Part shown: piece after piece, positions 44,660 through 53,491 of the stretch
Numbering within the stretch: position 1 is the stretch's first letter
How the letters are laid out: each line of letters starts with the position of its first letter
Assembly: GCA_037178625.1 (NCBI GenBank)
Contig: CM074134.1
Span: forward strand, 2,418,001-2,482,000
Source of the DNA: Skeletonema tropicum
Taxonomy: Eukaryota; Bacillariophyta; Thalassiosirophyceae; Thalassiosirales; Thalassiosiraceae
Reading direction: 5' to 3'
Length of the DNA: 64,000 bases
The notes under the pieces: generated by a model
Told to the model about the DNA's origin: nothing
What the model saw: only the letters and a program-made list of their open reading frames with translations
Databases searched by the model: none
Made by a program: the position numbers and the translations under genes

Positions 44660-44879
44660 GATACGGAGGATTCCAAAGTCGTTTATTTTTTCTTGAGGTC
44701 GTGAAAGCGCGTAAGGCTTCCAAGCCATAGGACAGATAGATTATCGACGAAACGTGTAAGGTCTTGAATCTCTTCTGCATACATAGCCAGATGAGTCTGA
44801 TTTTCTCTTGCCAGCCGTAGGAAAGGCCAGCTTAACTGACTGCGACTGATTTACCCATCGCAGAGTGTTAGGAGCAAGC

Positions 44880-46090
44880 GAAGGGAGCGACCTTATTTAT
44901 AGAGCACTTCAGGCGGCTTATGCTGCGTTTGTGCTGTCTATTCAGAATGTATGGACATACATATCGCTCATTGTGCGCGCCGATTGAAGTTGCCATTAGA
45001 GAGAAATTTATCCCACCTCTCTTGGGCTTCTCCCCATCGGAATTATCTGTAGAGTTGTGACACCTGCTTTCACTTCGTGTGGAATATGCAGGCTTGGCAA
45101 TCCGATTCCCAGTGGATTAATCTGAGGGTTTTGCTTCAAAACGTTGCGACGAGCCGTGGAACACCTGGTGGAATCGCTGGTCAATCGTCGGGAACTCTGC
45201 CCGAAAGCCCACTAGTACGCGGCTATGATGGCGAGGACTGATTCGCAGCTGACGAAACAGTTTGATGCTGAGTACTATCTCACCCAGTGGGGAAGGGAGA
45301 AACCAGGTGATAAGAGGTCGGAACGGATCTGTGAGACTGGATGTTGGCTGACGGCTGTCCCAAACCGCCTCAATGGCACGATTCTATCAGCTGAAGAGTT
45401 TCGAGACAACTTACGTCTCCGGTACAACGTTAAGCCGCAGGATATGCTAGACTTATGCGATGGATGTGGTGCAAAAATGACAGTGGAACATGCTCTCCAA
45501 TGCAAGCTGGGCGGTCTAGTCCATTGCCATCACAATGATGTTACGAGGGAATTTGGCTCCTTGTGCAAGCAAGCCTTTACTCCTGGTGACGTTGAATATG
45601 AACCCTTTCTCTACACAAGTACTCAACCTCAACGTTCCGCAGCAAATGCCGGAAATACCACGCAACAACACAGTGCAACTATTGGGTCGACCCCAGTGAC
45701 AACAAAGGAAGAGGGTGGAGACGTGATGGTCTCCCACTTCTGGCAGAGACAGCGTCGAACTGTCTTTGACACTTGCATCACTGACGCGGACTGCCGCTCC
45801 TACCGCAACAAGGCTCCTTCGGCTGTCTTGAGGCAACAAGAGAGGGAGAAAATCCGCAAGTACAAAGAGGCTTGTCTTGAACAACGTCGGGACTTTACCC
45901 CCTCTGCTTCACGGCTGATGGAATGCCAGGCAGAGAGGCCTTAAATGCGATGCGTCAACTGGGCAAACACTTAGCTGAAAAATGGGAGCGTCAGCGTAGC
46001 CAGATGATATTCTATGCGCGAGCACGCATGTCCCTTGTCCTAGTCCGGGCAAACTCACTCCTGCTCAGAGGGAGTAGGGACAGGCACCCC
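44880..46090 (+). mobile_element. Decayed non-LTR retrotransposon (LINE) 3' part
   Basis: Translations in shifting frames match the C-terminal region of LINE reverse-transcriptase proteins. Around 44900-45200 there are ALQAAYAAFVLSIQNVWTYI and REKFIP-like pieces with stops. A clean frame, 45225-45944, follows. Another frame, 45923-46080, carries EALNAMRQLGKHLAEKWERQ and YARARMSLVLVRANSLLLRG. The reverse-transcriptase core is absent. There is no poly-A or target duplication that I can define. It begins about 220 bp after the satellite ends. Confidence 0.75.
45225..45944 (+). pseudogene. LINE ORF2 C-terminal domain
   Basis: A 239-codon open frame. TGCWLTAVPNRLNGTILSAE and FRDNLRLRYNVKP are followed by a Cys-His cluster (CDGCGAKMTVEHALQCKLGG, then HCHH), the typical LINE C-terminal zinc-knuckle-like segment. 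Next come GGDVMVSHFWQRQRRTVFDT and KYKEACLEQRRDFTP. The frame ends by a shift at about 45925, and the family sequence continues in another frame. Upstream sequence is interrupted by stops, so it is a relic. Confidence 0.75.
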
Positions 46091-46156
46091 GCATCCAACC
46101 ACTCATTGAGAATGGGCCGGGGATGTCCAACTGGCACACCCGAAGTGAATCTATAG

Positions 46157-46620
46157 TCGGAAGAACGGCTTGAAATAATGTTGTGATAGCCACAGATGCC
46201 AAAGCTTGTACGTCTTGGAGATTATCGACCATTTTTGTGGCTCCAGATTTAGCAGACCGGACCAAAACAATGACAGTGCCTACCCTCATATCCTTCTACA
46301 AGCTTAAGAGTTGAGGCCATCATCATCATGAACAAGATTATGTCTGGTTACATTATATGATTGGTCGGTAAGATAATAATGTCTGAATTTCAGTTGTTTA
46401 AAGAAACAAATGTAACTAAATAAAAAGCAAAGGTTGGCGACTCACAAATGATGTGAAGTATTTGATGTTTGCTGCAAGCAACCGAGCTGAATCGTGCAAT
46501 TCTCTGTTTTTCATTCTGCTCCTTGCTTCGCTCAGCCATAAGGAAGTACGATACTTCGTCTGGGACAGCCAAAAATTATGCTTTGATTATGTTGCTCACT
46601 AATTTCTCGCAATTGAGAAC
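46157..46620. other. Intergenic between the LINE relic and the tRNA
   Basis: No gene recognised on either strand. Confidence 0.5.
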
Positions 46621-46692
46621 TGCTCCGTGGCGCAGAGGAAGCGTGTTGGGCTCATAACCCAAAGGTCCTCGGATCGAAACCGAGTGGAGCAA
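46621..46692 (+). tRNA. Elongator tRNA-Met (CAT)
   Basis: A 72-nt tRNA with full cloverleaf. Acceptor TGCTCCG pairs with TGGAGCA (one G-T pair). The D arm is GCGC/GCGT, the anticodon arm TTGGG-CTCATAA-CCCAA with anticodon CAT, the variable loop AGGTC, and the T arm CTCGG-ATCGAAA-CCGAG, with discriminator A. There is no intron. The B-box-like ggatcgaaacc is present and a T7 run follows. The sequence of the anticodon and T loops fits elongator, not initiator, tRNA-Met. Confidence 0.95.
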
Positions 46693-46693
46693 C

Positions 46694-46700
46694 TTTTTTT
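46694..46700 (+). terminator. RNA polymerase III terminator (T7)
   Basis: A run of seven T two bases after the tRNA-Met discriminator. Confidence 0.85.
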
Positions 46701-47038
46701 GCCTGTGTCCTTTTGGAAGCTCACGGACATACAGCTCACTGCGCTACTGTTCTATTGACTTCAGCTTGCAAGTCGACTCTTAATAACAGGCTGATGGTGA
46801 CAAGTAAGGTATCGATGAGATCCTAACGGCCACTTACATACCTATTATATACTTTATACAACTCATCGGCTTTTCAAAGCCAATTTACTCGCGCGTTTTT
46901 CCTTAAAAAAGCTGTATTAAAAAGCCGATTTAAAAAAATGGTTGCGATATTCGATAGGAGTAGAAGCTAAATTCTAACTGGTTCTTTCTTTCACGGTGAA
47001 AGTCTTATAATATGCAAGTCTTGCACAAAGTTAAGAAA
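46701..47038. other. Intergenic, AT-rich
   Basis: No gene seen. It holds A-run-rich sequence (ttaaaaaagctgtattaaaa) downstream of the MYND/RING gene's stop. Confidence 0.5.
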
Positions 47039-48450
47039 TCACTGCCTGCAAGTGATTTCCTCTAGCAACGCCAATTGCTTTTCAATATTTTCAGTGTCCC
47101 ATGGAGTTTCATACAGTACAGCTCTTTGCATCGTCCGTTGAGCTTCTTCCACATTACCCTTGGCCTTGTTTGCTTTGGCAATATATTCATGCACACCAGC
47201 GTAGTGACGGTTCATGTGAAGTGTCAAATCCCCTGCATAAATGGCACGACTATAATCTTGTAGATTGAAATAGCATTTCGTCATATTCATGTAACATTGT
47301 CGTTGTTGTGGTACCGTCGGCGTTCGTAGCTCTCGTGGGAAAGACAGTATCGATTTCTTCGTGCGCAACGAACCGTATTTACGAAATATTTCGTAAAGGA
47401 TCCCCCCGCTCCAAAATGCTGAAGCGAGGTATTTTGTGATGGTCGCAGCCATCCCATCAATTCCGAACAATACATAAATTAAACCGAGAATGATAGTTGC
47501 CATTACCCCACCAATAATCCATCTCGGAACACCTGATGGTAATTCCAACAAATCTTTGTACACTTCTTTTGCCGCGAACCATTTCCCAAGCTGTTGGAGG
47601 GCATTTGCCTTCAATAGGAAGATGTCAACTAGATTTTCCAGTGTGTTGCCGATATGTTCCCCACGAGTACCGGCAATTTCTGTTGCAAGTTTCATCAAGC
47701 GATCTGCTTCCAACGCATTTCCGGAGCGACCTGCCACCTCTGCTTGATCCAAATATCTGGCAATAGTTTGCCGTTTGGAACGGTTCTGGTAATCAATCTC
47801 AAGGATTGTGTCTAAAACTTCTAACGCATCTTTAGGTTTGGATTGGAGTAGGAGGATTTGAGCCTTGGTAAATAGAGCTAGTATATTCGACCCATCACGC
47901 GAGAGAAGTTTATCCAATTCTTGCAACGCCCTTTCACAGTGCCGAAGTTTTTGTTCTGGATTGTTGGAATGCTTGTGTGCTCGAGCCCCATAGATTCTAG
48001 CCCTCTCAATTGGGTTGTCTTCCGACTGATCATTCAGAAGGACGCTGCGGCAGGTGGGACAAGTGGTTGCCTTTTTGAACTTTTCAAATGCATGCCACTC
48101 TCGTAAACATTGCCTACAAAAGGCATGTTTGCAGTTGGGTAGAACGATAGGATCCGTCATCTGATCTTCCAGACATATGCCGCATGTCGTATTCTTGGCC
48201 TGAGAAATGTCAACTGGGGCATCCATTCCGATGCCGATGATAGCGTTTCGCATCGTTTCAATATCGACGCATTGGTGGCCTGACAATTGACGAAGACAAT
48301 TGCTGCTGCAGAAATGGACCGTGTGACACCTTGACATTCATGAACTGGACCGGGTGTTTTGCAAGCATCGCATTGGATGCATTCGCGAGGAATGTTAGCT
48401 ACCAACTCCTTCCACGTCTTTCCCTTATCATTATTGTTACCATCCGCCAT
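47039..48450 (-). CDS. MYND-RING-TPR protein, probable E3 ubiquitin ligase
   Basis: It starts at the ATG at 48450 (MADGNNNDKGKTWKELVANI). The MYND zinc finger begins CIQCDACKTPGPVHEC and continues CHTVHFCSSNCLRQLSGHQC in another frame. One missing base at about 48335 (caagg where the finger needs C-x-x-C) explains the shift; this is probably a consensus error or a recent lesion. A C3HC4 RING follows: CGICLEDQMTDPIVLPNCKH, FCRQCLREW, CPTCRSVLL. TPR-like helices come next (LALFTKAQILLLQSKPKDAL), a hydrophobic stretch (WIIGGVMATIILGLIYVLFG) that may be a membrane anchor, and further TPR-like helices to the end. RING domains recruit E2-ubiquitin, while MYND and TPR bind partner peptides. The substrate is unknown. 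Confidence 0.75.
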
Positions 48451-49413
48451 CGTATACAGTAAATGAGGAAAAGTTTGTTCGATATGTCGTCTATTAACTT
48501 ATTAGTCTATTTCAGCGGCGCGGCACCGTGTGCTGTGTGCCTGCTGTGTGCCATGATGGTTAGGCACTTCAGAGTTAGGCAAATGCAGAATTGTCTTTAG
48601 GCATTTCGTGAATTGCCTACACAATTTAGCTAAAATGCCTCTGGAGAGAGAGAGAGAGGCAGTTCGTGAATTGCTAAAGCCTATGATTAGCAAGCTGTTT
48701 GCTGTGACGGACGGACCAGACGGACGAAGAGAAGACAATAACGATTTCTATGACCAATGCAGCCCCAACAGGCTTAGCATTGGCAAAGCTCATTCTTTGT
48801 GTTAATGTCTTCTGTTGAGCAGTAGGACTACCGATGACTGGTTTAGCTAAGTGACTCATGACCCCATGTGTGTCATACTTTAGCTCGCCACATATGAATA
48901 TGTAGGCTTTTGCACCTATCATTGTTTCATATCTGAGGCTGGTTATTTTGCTTATGCTTTATCGTTATTTGTTGGATTTGGGGTGCAGCAGTAGAGACAA
49001 CGTGCCAGTCTCTTCTCATTATCTAGCCTGGATTCGTGAATCCGCACCATCGTAAGAAGTGGTAAGATTTTGAGACACTTTTCTTCACAAATGCCAACTG
49101 CGTGCAACATTGCAATAAATCATATAATAAAGCATATATCTTAGCTTACTTTCTGCTGCCTGCTGCTCATTGATAAATATCCACCATCTTCCAGCATCCT
49201 TTCCCCTATGAGTCACAGAAGTACCAGTTAGTGGTACCATTGATGCAGCCCGAACAAGCCTGCTCTCTCGTTCTCGTTCTCGTTCTCGTTCTCGTTCTCG
49301 TTCTCAGTCTCCTGTTCTCCGTTCTCCGTCTCCGTTCTCCGTCTCCGTTCTCCTTATTCGGTATTCCTATCATCAAAAATCTTCAAAATCAAAGACGTTC
49401 ACCTACGTTCACC
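48451..49413. other. Long intergenic region with no supported gene
   Basis: It contains a (GA)n run at 48642-48658 and, at its right end, the CTCGTT repeat of the ALG8 leader. An 82-codon minus-strand frame (48674-48922, AYIFICGELKYDTHGVMSHL) has no recognised family. This stretch is the shared promoter region of divergent genes. Confidence 0.5.
49264..49353. repeat. (CTCGTT)n / CTCCGT repeat in the ALG8 leader
   Basis: Seven ctcgtt units grade into ctccgt/ctccgtt units. The run ends about 60 bp before the chosen ALG8 start and is pyrimidine-rich on the coding strand. Confidence 0.9.
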
Positions 49414-51174
49414 ATGGCAGCCAGCACCAGCACCAGCACAGCCCTGCCAATCAAGCAAGTTGTTCTTACCTTCTTCATCCTATCTGCACTAAAATACCTT
49501 CTTATTCCGACCTATCGGTCCACTGATTTTGATGTCCATCGTAATTGGCTGGCAATAACATATCATCTTCATATCTCGGAATGGTATTTCGACGACGTCG
49601 ATGGTGGAACGGTGCATACGCTCGATTACCCGCCTCTATTTGCCTTCTTTGAGAGTTTCTTGAGCAACAATTACATAACGAGTGGCCTTCTACGTAGCGG
49701 TTGGCTAGATGAACGGTGTTTAGATCTTCTACCAGATGTCGACAACGCTCCATCGGAGAATTGTGTCAAATTTCATCGTCTTACAGTTATACTGAGCGAT
49801 GTTGTGCTGTTTATAGGGGCCTACTTGGCTTCAACATCAATGGGAAAAGTTCTTCGGGAGAACAATCGACCTCACAATACACTATTGACGTTCCTTCTGA
49901 TTGTTACAAATCCGGGCTTGATAATGCTTGATCATGTCCATTTCCAATACAATGGAATGATGCTAGGTATTTTGCTCTGTTCCATTGCCTGCATGATAAG
50001 AGGAACGCATCACAAGATGATTGATAATGCAACTGAGCAACTTGACGAGGAAAAAGTTGAAACAAAAACGTGTCAATCTCATCAACTTTGGGAGTTGGGA
50101 GGAGCAGCAACATTTGCTGCACTTCTAGCAATGAAGCATCTGTATCTTACACTTGCTCCACTCTACCTATTTTATCTACTGAGACACCATTGCTTCATTG
50201 TCGAAAAAGAAATCAACCACAAAGCCTACAATAATAGAAAAGAGACGCATCAGAGCGAAATGAAATTTTACTTCAGTTGGAAACGATTCGTAATTCTGGC
50301 TGTTTTGACACTTGCTTGTTTCTTGGGCCCATTCATTCCATTTATAATGCAGAGCAATCCAATTGAACAACTTGAACAAATGCTGAAGAGGCTGTTTCCA
50401 TTCGGAAGAGGATTGGTACATGACTATTGGGCTGCTAATCTTTGGGCTCTGTACTTGTTTGCAAGTCGAGTGGCAACATTTGTATTTCGACGTGTTCCTA
50501 TTCCTGGAAATGTTCGAAGTATGATAGAACCATTCATCCCGTTTCCAGAGCCGACACCTGGGGTAGTGGCAGTCCTCCTTTTAACAGGATTAGTGCCAGC
50601 AATGATTTACGCATGGAAAGTTGGAACATCGTCGCTCAAGCGATGGTGGCAATTGAACTCATTCATTCCGGCAATGTTCTTCATCCACGGGGTAGTCTTC
50701 TCTTCCTTTTCTGCGTTCATGTTGGGCTTTCATGTACACGAGAAGGCAATCATGACGGCCATCGTACCACTCACTGTACTTGCAACAACATCATGTTATA
50801 GTGCGAGGCTATTCATTCGGACTTCCTACTTTGGTATATTTGGACTGCTTCCGCTGCTGTTTCGAACGGAAGAGTTGCTGCTCAAGGTCACATTATATAT
50901 CACTTGGTTGTCAGGAGCTATTTGCATGTTAGAATCGGTACTTTCAAAGACAAAAAGCAACGAGAAACTTTTGGCTTTATTTGATTATGTTGCCTTCTTC
51001 ATCCTGGCATGTCTACTAGTTTTCATGGAAGTGATTCATCCGATCGTTTTTTTGCAGAGTGGACGTTTGGAGTTCCTGCCCTTGATGGCAACATCAGTAG
51101 CCTGTGGAGTCGGCTTGATGTACTGTTGGATGGAATCCAGTATCATCATGATAGTGACAGCAACAAAGCGATAA
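49414..51174 (+). CDS. ALG8: Dolichyl-P-Glc: Glc1Man9GlcNAc2-PP-dolichol alpha-1,3-glucosyltransferase (ALG8)
   Basis: ALG8 adds the second glucose to the lipid-linked oligosaccharide in the ER lumen before N-glycan transfer. I chose the ATG at 49414, inside a strong ACCATGG context; an upstream in-frame ATG at 49231 would place the CTCGTT repeat in the protein. The gene is intronless, 586 residues. Family landmarks in order are FDVHRNWLAITYHLHISEWY, TLDYPPLFAFFE (about 69-80), LDHVHFQYNGMMLG (about 171-184), MKHLYLTLAPLYLFYLLR and RLFPFGRGLVHDYWAANLWA (about 326-345), with a series of hydrophobic segments to the C-terminus. The last two motifs separate ALG8 from its paralogue ALG6. It ends 9 bp from the stop of the convergent plastid GNAT-like gene, so the 3' UTRs must overlap. 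Confidence 0.88.
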   Translation: MAASTSTSTALPIKQVVLTFFILSALKYLLIPTYRSTDFDVHRNWLAITYHLHISEWYFDDVDGGTVHTLDYPPLFAFFESFLSNNYITSGLLRSGWLDERCLDLLPDVDNAPSENCVKFHRLTVILSDVVLFIGAYLASTSMGKVLRENNRPHNTLLTFLLIVTNPGLIMLDHVHFQYNGMMLGILLCSIACMIRGTHHKMIDNATEQLDEEKVETKTCQSHQLWELGGAATFAALLAMKHLYLTLAPLYLFYLLRHHCFIVEKEINHKAYNNRKETHQSEMKFYFSWKRFVILAVLTLACFLGPFIPFIMQSNPIEQLEQMLKRLFPFGRGLVHDYWAANLWALYLFASRVATFVFRRVPIPGNVRSMIEPFIPFPEPTPGVVAVLLLTGLVPAMIYAWKVGTSSLKRWWQLNSFIPAMFFIHGVVFSSFSAFMLGFHVHEKAIMTAIVPLTVLATTSCYSARLFIRTSYFGIFGLLPLLFRTEELLLKVTLYITWLSGAICMLESVLSKTKSNEKLLALFDYVAFFILACLLVFMEVIHPIVFLQSGRLEFLPLMATSVACGVGLMYCWMESSIIMIVTATKR

Positions 51175-51183
51175 CTATTGCCC

Positions 51184-51900
51184 CTATTCTTTATCTTCCA
51201 TTCTTCTATTTGCACCTCGAATGATCCTTGTCCACTTTTTCAATACCTTCTCAATATCATTAGTCATCAATGTCCCACATCCACCCCAAACAAGACGATC
51301 AGGAATATCCTTCAATTCTTCACCTACATATCTCACCTCCTCAAAGCCTGCAGTCTTGTAATACCGCACCAATCTCTTGTGCTGAAATTCAGCATCATCG
51401 ATAGCTAAAAACTCAATCGTTTGACACCCATTCTCAATACCATGCAGCAAACACACAAATGCAATCAACAGTCCTGGTCCCAAATAGGTTCCACCACCCG
51501 AAAAGGAATCACTCTCCCTCCTCGCCGAGTTCAAGGCGCCTTTGAAAATCTCCATCTTGTCCGCATGCAACACCTTTCCAGCGGGACGGATAAAGCCTTC
51601 AATATATCCTAGAATATTCTCTGGATCACTCTTTGATACAGCTACACCTCGGTATCCTCGTGCGGGATTGGTTGTGAATTTGAGATCGACTCCATTTTTG
51701 GAGGCAAAGGTTGTTATTTCTTCAATGCCGGCTATTGTTGTTTCTTCCACGTCGGCACTCATCCTCAAGATGCTGCTGCTAGCTTCGTGTGTTGAGCGAG
51801 TTTTGGATGTGCTGCTGCTGAATGCAGCGGCTGGAAGTATTCTCAGCACAGTGCATGTTATGCAGAGTAAAGTTATTTTCAGCAGTTTATTCAGTGCCAT
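51184..51900 (-). CDS. Plastid-targeted GNAT-like protein
   Basis: 238 residues, intronless. The N-terminus MALNKLLKITLLCITCTVLR... ending PAAA|F27 is a signal peptide with Phe at +1 of the predicted cleavage site, followed by a Ser/Thr/Arg-rich stretch. This is the bipartite plastid presequence of diatoms. The mature part contains GGTYLGPGLLIAFVCLLHGI, CQTIEFLAIDDAEFQHKRLV and RYYKTAGFEEVRYVG, the helix and final strand pattern of GNAT N-acyltransferases (parallel: YxxxGF near the end). The canonical acetyl-CoA loop R/Q-x2-G-x-G/A is not clear, so activity is uncertain. It is tail-to-tail with ALG8. Confidence 0.7.
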   Translation of the reverse strand: MALNKLLKITLLCITCTVLRILPAAAFSSSTSKTRSTHEASSSILRMSADVEETTIAGIEEITTFASKNGVDLKFTTNPARGYRGVAVSKSDPENILGYIEGFIRPAGKVLHADKMEIFKGALNSARRESDSFSGGGTYLGPGLLIAFVCLLHGIENGCQTIEFLAIDDAEFQHKRLVRYYKTAGFEEVRYVGEELKDIPDRLVWGGCGTLMTNDIEKVLKKWTRIIRGANRRMEDKE

Positions 51901-52511
51901 GGTTCGTTTGTATGAGTTTCTGCAGAGATCCGATACTGCTAGCTTGCTTTGTGCGTCATGGAAGTAGTAAGTGGATTTGAAGTGGATGGTGGATGAGATG
52001 AGCGAGAATTTGGAGAGATGAAGTGATCACCCCGAAAGAAGTACATCACTTCCACCCATGGAAAATAAGATATCCTTCCTCCATATCTAACGTCTCTAAG
52101 TACGTTCATCAGAGGTTAAAGTTTTCGACTATTTATCAAATCCACTAATAAGAAAAGGGGTGAAGTATTTTCGCGTCAGCATGAACAGAGCTAGCCGGAG
52201 CAGGCAAAAGCTAAGCAAGGAAGCAAGGAAGGGCAAGAAGATCTACATTACATAGCGCAGCTTGCAGAGTTCACAATAAGAGAGAACTCTGCACTTTTCT
52301 AACGCAAGCTCAAAGTTACTCCTTTCTTACTATTTGAACTTGGAAAAAACTATGTTACCATTCGATCTGGCTGAATGTACATGGAAATCTGAAAGTTGCT
52401 GTGGCTTGTTTATTTTATTTCATGTTTTGTAGTGTTCATAAGATCAACCCACCTAAACCCGCACTCATATGAATATTGATACCATTATACACATCGCAAC
52501 ATATCTCACAT
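51901..52511. other. Intergenic with one perfect 10-bp stem
   Basis: No gene is seen. A perfect inverted repeat, tgcagagttc (52263-52272) and gaactctgca (52284-52293), with an 11-base loop, could be structural but has no T-run or other context. Confidence 0.5.
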
Positions 52512-52850
52512 TCAACGTTTCTTTGGAGGAGCACGGCTACTGGGTCCATTATCCGGCGTAATATCAGCCAAACCCATCTTATCCAACAATCCCGCCGCCA
52601 CAGCTCCCTCTTTCGCATTCAAATCAGTCCCATTGTGCAATGCATCAGAGGCATTCTTGCCACCGCGTAAAAGTTCTCTCTTGCCGGCCTTTGTTTCTCT
52701 TGCTGATGCGATTTCGGGAAGGAGTACGACGGCGGCACTGCTTGTGGCAATGTTGGAGAGGAGGGCTCTTCTGGATATGGATGGTTGGAAGGCTGCGGAT
52801 TGATGGGTGGTGATTGCACCGATGGTGATAATTGCTGCGTATGACTTCAT
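52512..52850 (-). CDS. Small predicted thylakoid-lumen protein
   Basis: 112 residues. It starts MKSYAAIITIGAITTHQSAA with Phe21 after the predicted signal-peptide cut, the diatom plastid import motif. The next segment, SRRALLSNIATSSAAVVLLP followed by EIASA, has twin Arg (27-28), a hydrophobic core and an AxA-type site, as in Tat-dependent thylakoid transfer domains. The mature part would be only about 60 residues (GKRELLRGGKNASDALHNGT ... GLLDKMGLADI) with a basic tail. I do not recognise a family; it could be a small extrinsic or assembly factor of a photosystem. There are no neighbours of related function. Confidence 0.65.
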   Translation of the reverse strand: MKSYAAIITIGAITTHQSAAFQPSISRRALLSNIATSSAAVVLLPEIASARETKAGKRELLRGGKNASDALHNGTDLNAKEGAVAAGLLDKMGLADITPDNGPSSRAPPKKR

Positions 52851-53491
52851 TGTTGCTGTTGTGTTTCTGTGAGGAATGACACCATCATTATTGTATCATC
52901 GTCGCGTCAGCCAAGGTGAATGAGAGATGTAAAAAATGTGAAATGTGATGATGGGCACACACATTATTTGGCGGGAGCTATGTACCGCTATGTATTGAGA
53001 AGGATACTTATCAGCCAAAGGGGTGAAACTTGCAAACAGATTTGCTCTAGCAAAAATGTGTTTGCTATTGTTTTCCTTCTACGCTTCATTTGTAATTAGT
53101 GACATCGAAAATAATATTCCTATAAGACACTAAGGGTTCATCTCTTCGTAAAAGAGAAGCTCAAAGATCGTCAAAGAATCACGTCCACAAAACACATCAC
53201 AAAACACGACAGCTGATGTCAGCCGATGCGCGCTGATGTCTCACCACTCACCACCACCACCACTCACCTTCCTTTGTGGTTTGTGGATAATGGTTCGAGA
53301 AGATGGTTCGAGCCGGTTACTCTTCATGTTGTTGTGTCTTCCGTGCGTTCCAACTACATCTTCGCAAACGTAATATATATGCCGGAGGCACACTTTGCAA
53401 TTATCTACTCATATCATTTTCGCTGAGCGCTTGAGCACGGCACATTACATACATTGAACACTCAAGCACTCCAACAACATTATCTAACATT
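52851..53491. other. Divergent promoter region between the lumen protein and OvoA
   Basis: No gene is recognised. It contains a short CAC-rich run (53248-53272). Confidence 0.5.

Noticed and set aside
26586..44696. Dozens of 63-196-codon plus-strand frames as a repeat protein family
   Set aside because: They are the same satellite core read in rotating frames; the 184-bp unit is not a multiple of three and there is no start or promoter context.
48674..48922. An 82-codon minus-strand gene
   Set aside because: No recognised domain, no clear codon signal, and it lies in a promoter region.
49231..49413. Upstream ATG as the ALG8 start
   Set aside because: It would translate the CTCGTT repeat into a Val/Leu run of no family relevance, while the ATG at 49414 has a strong context and gives a normal-length protein.
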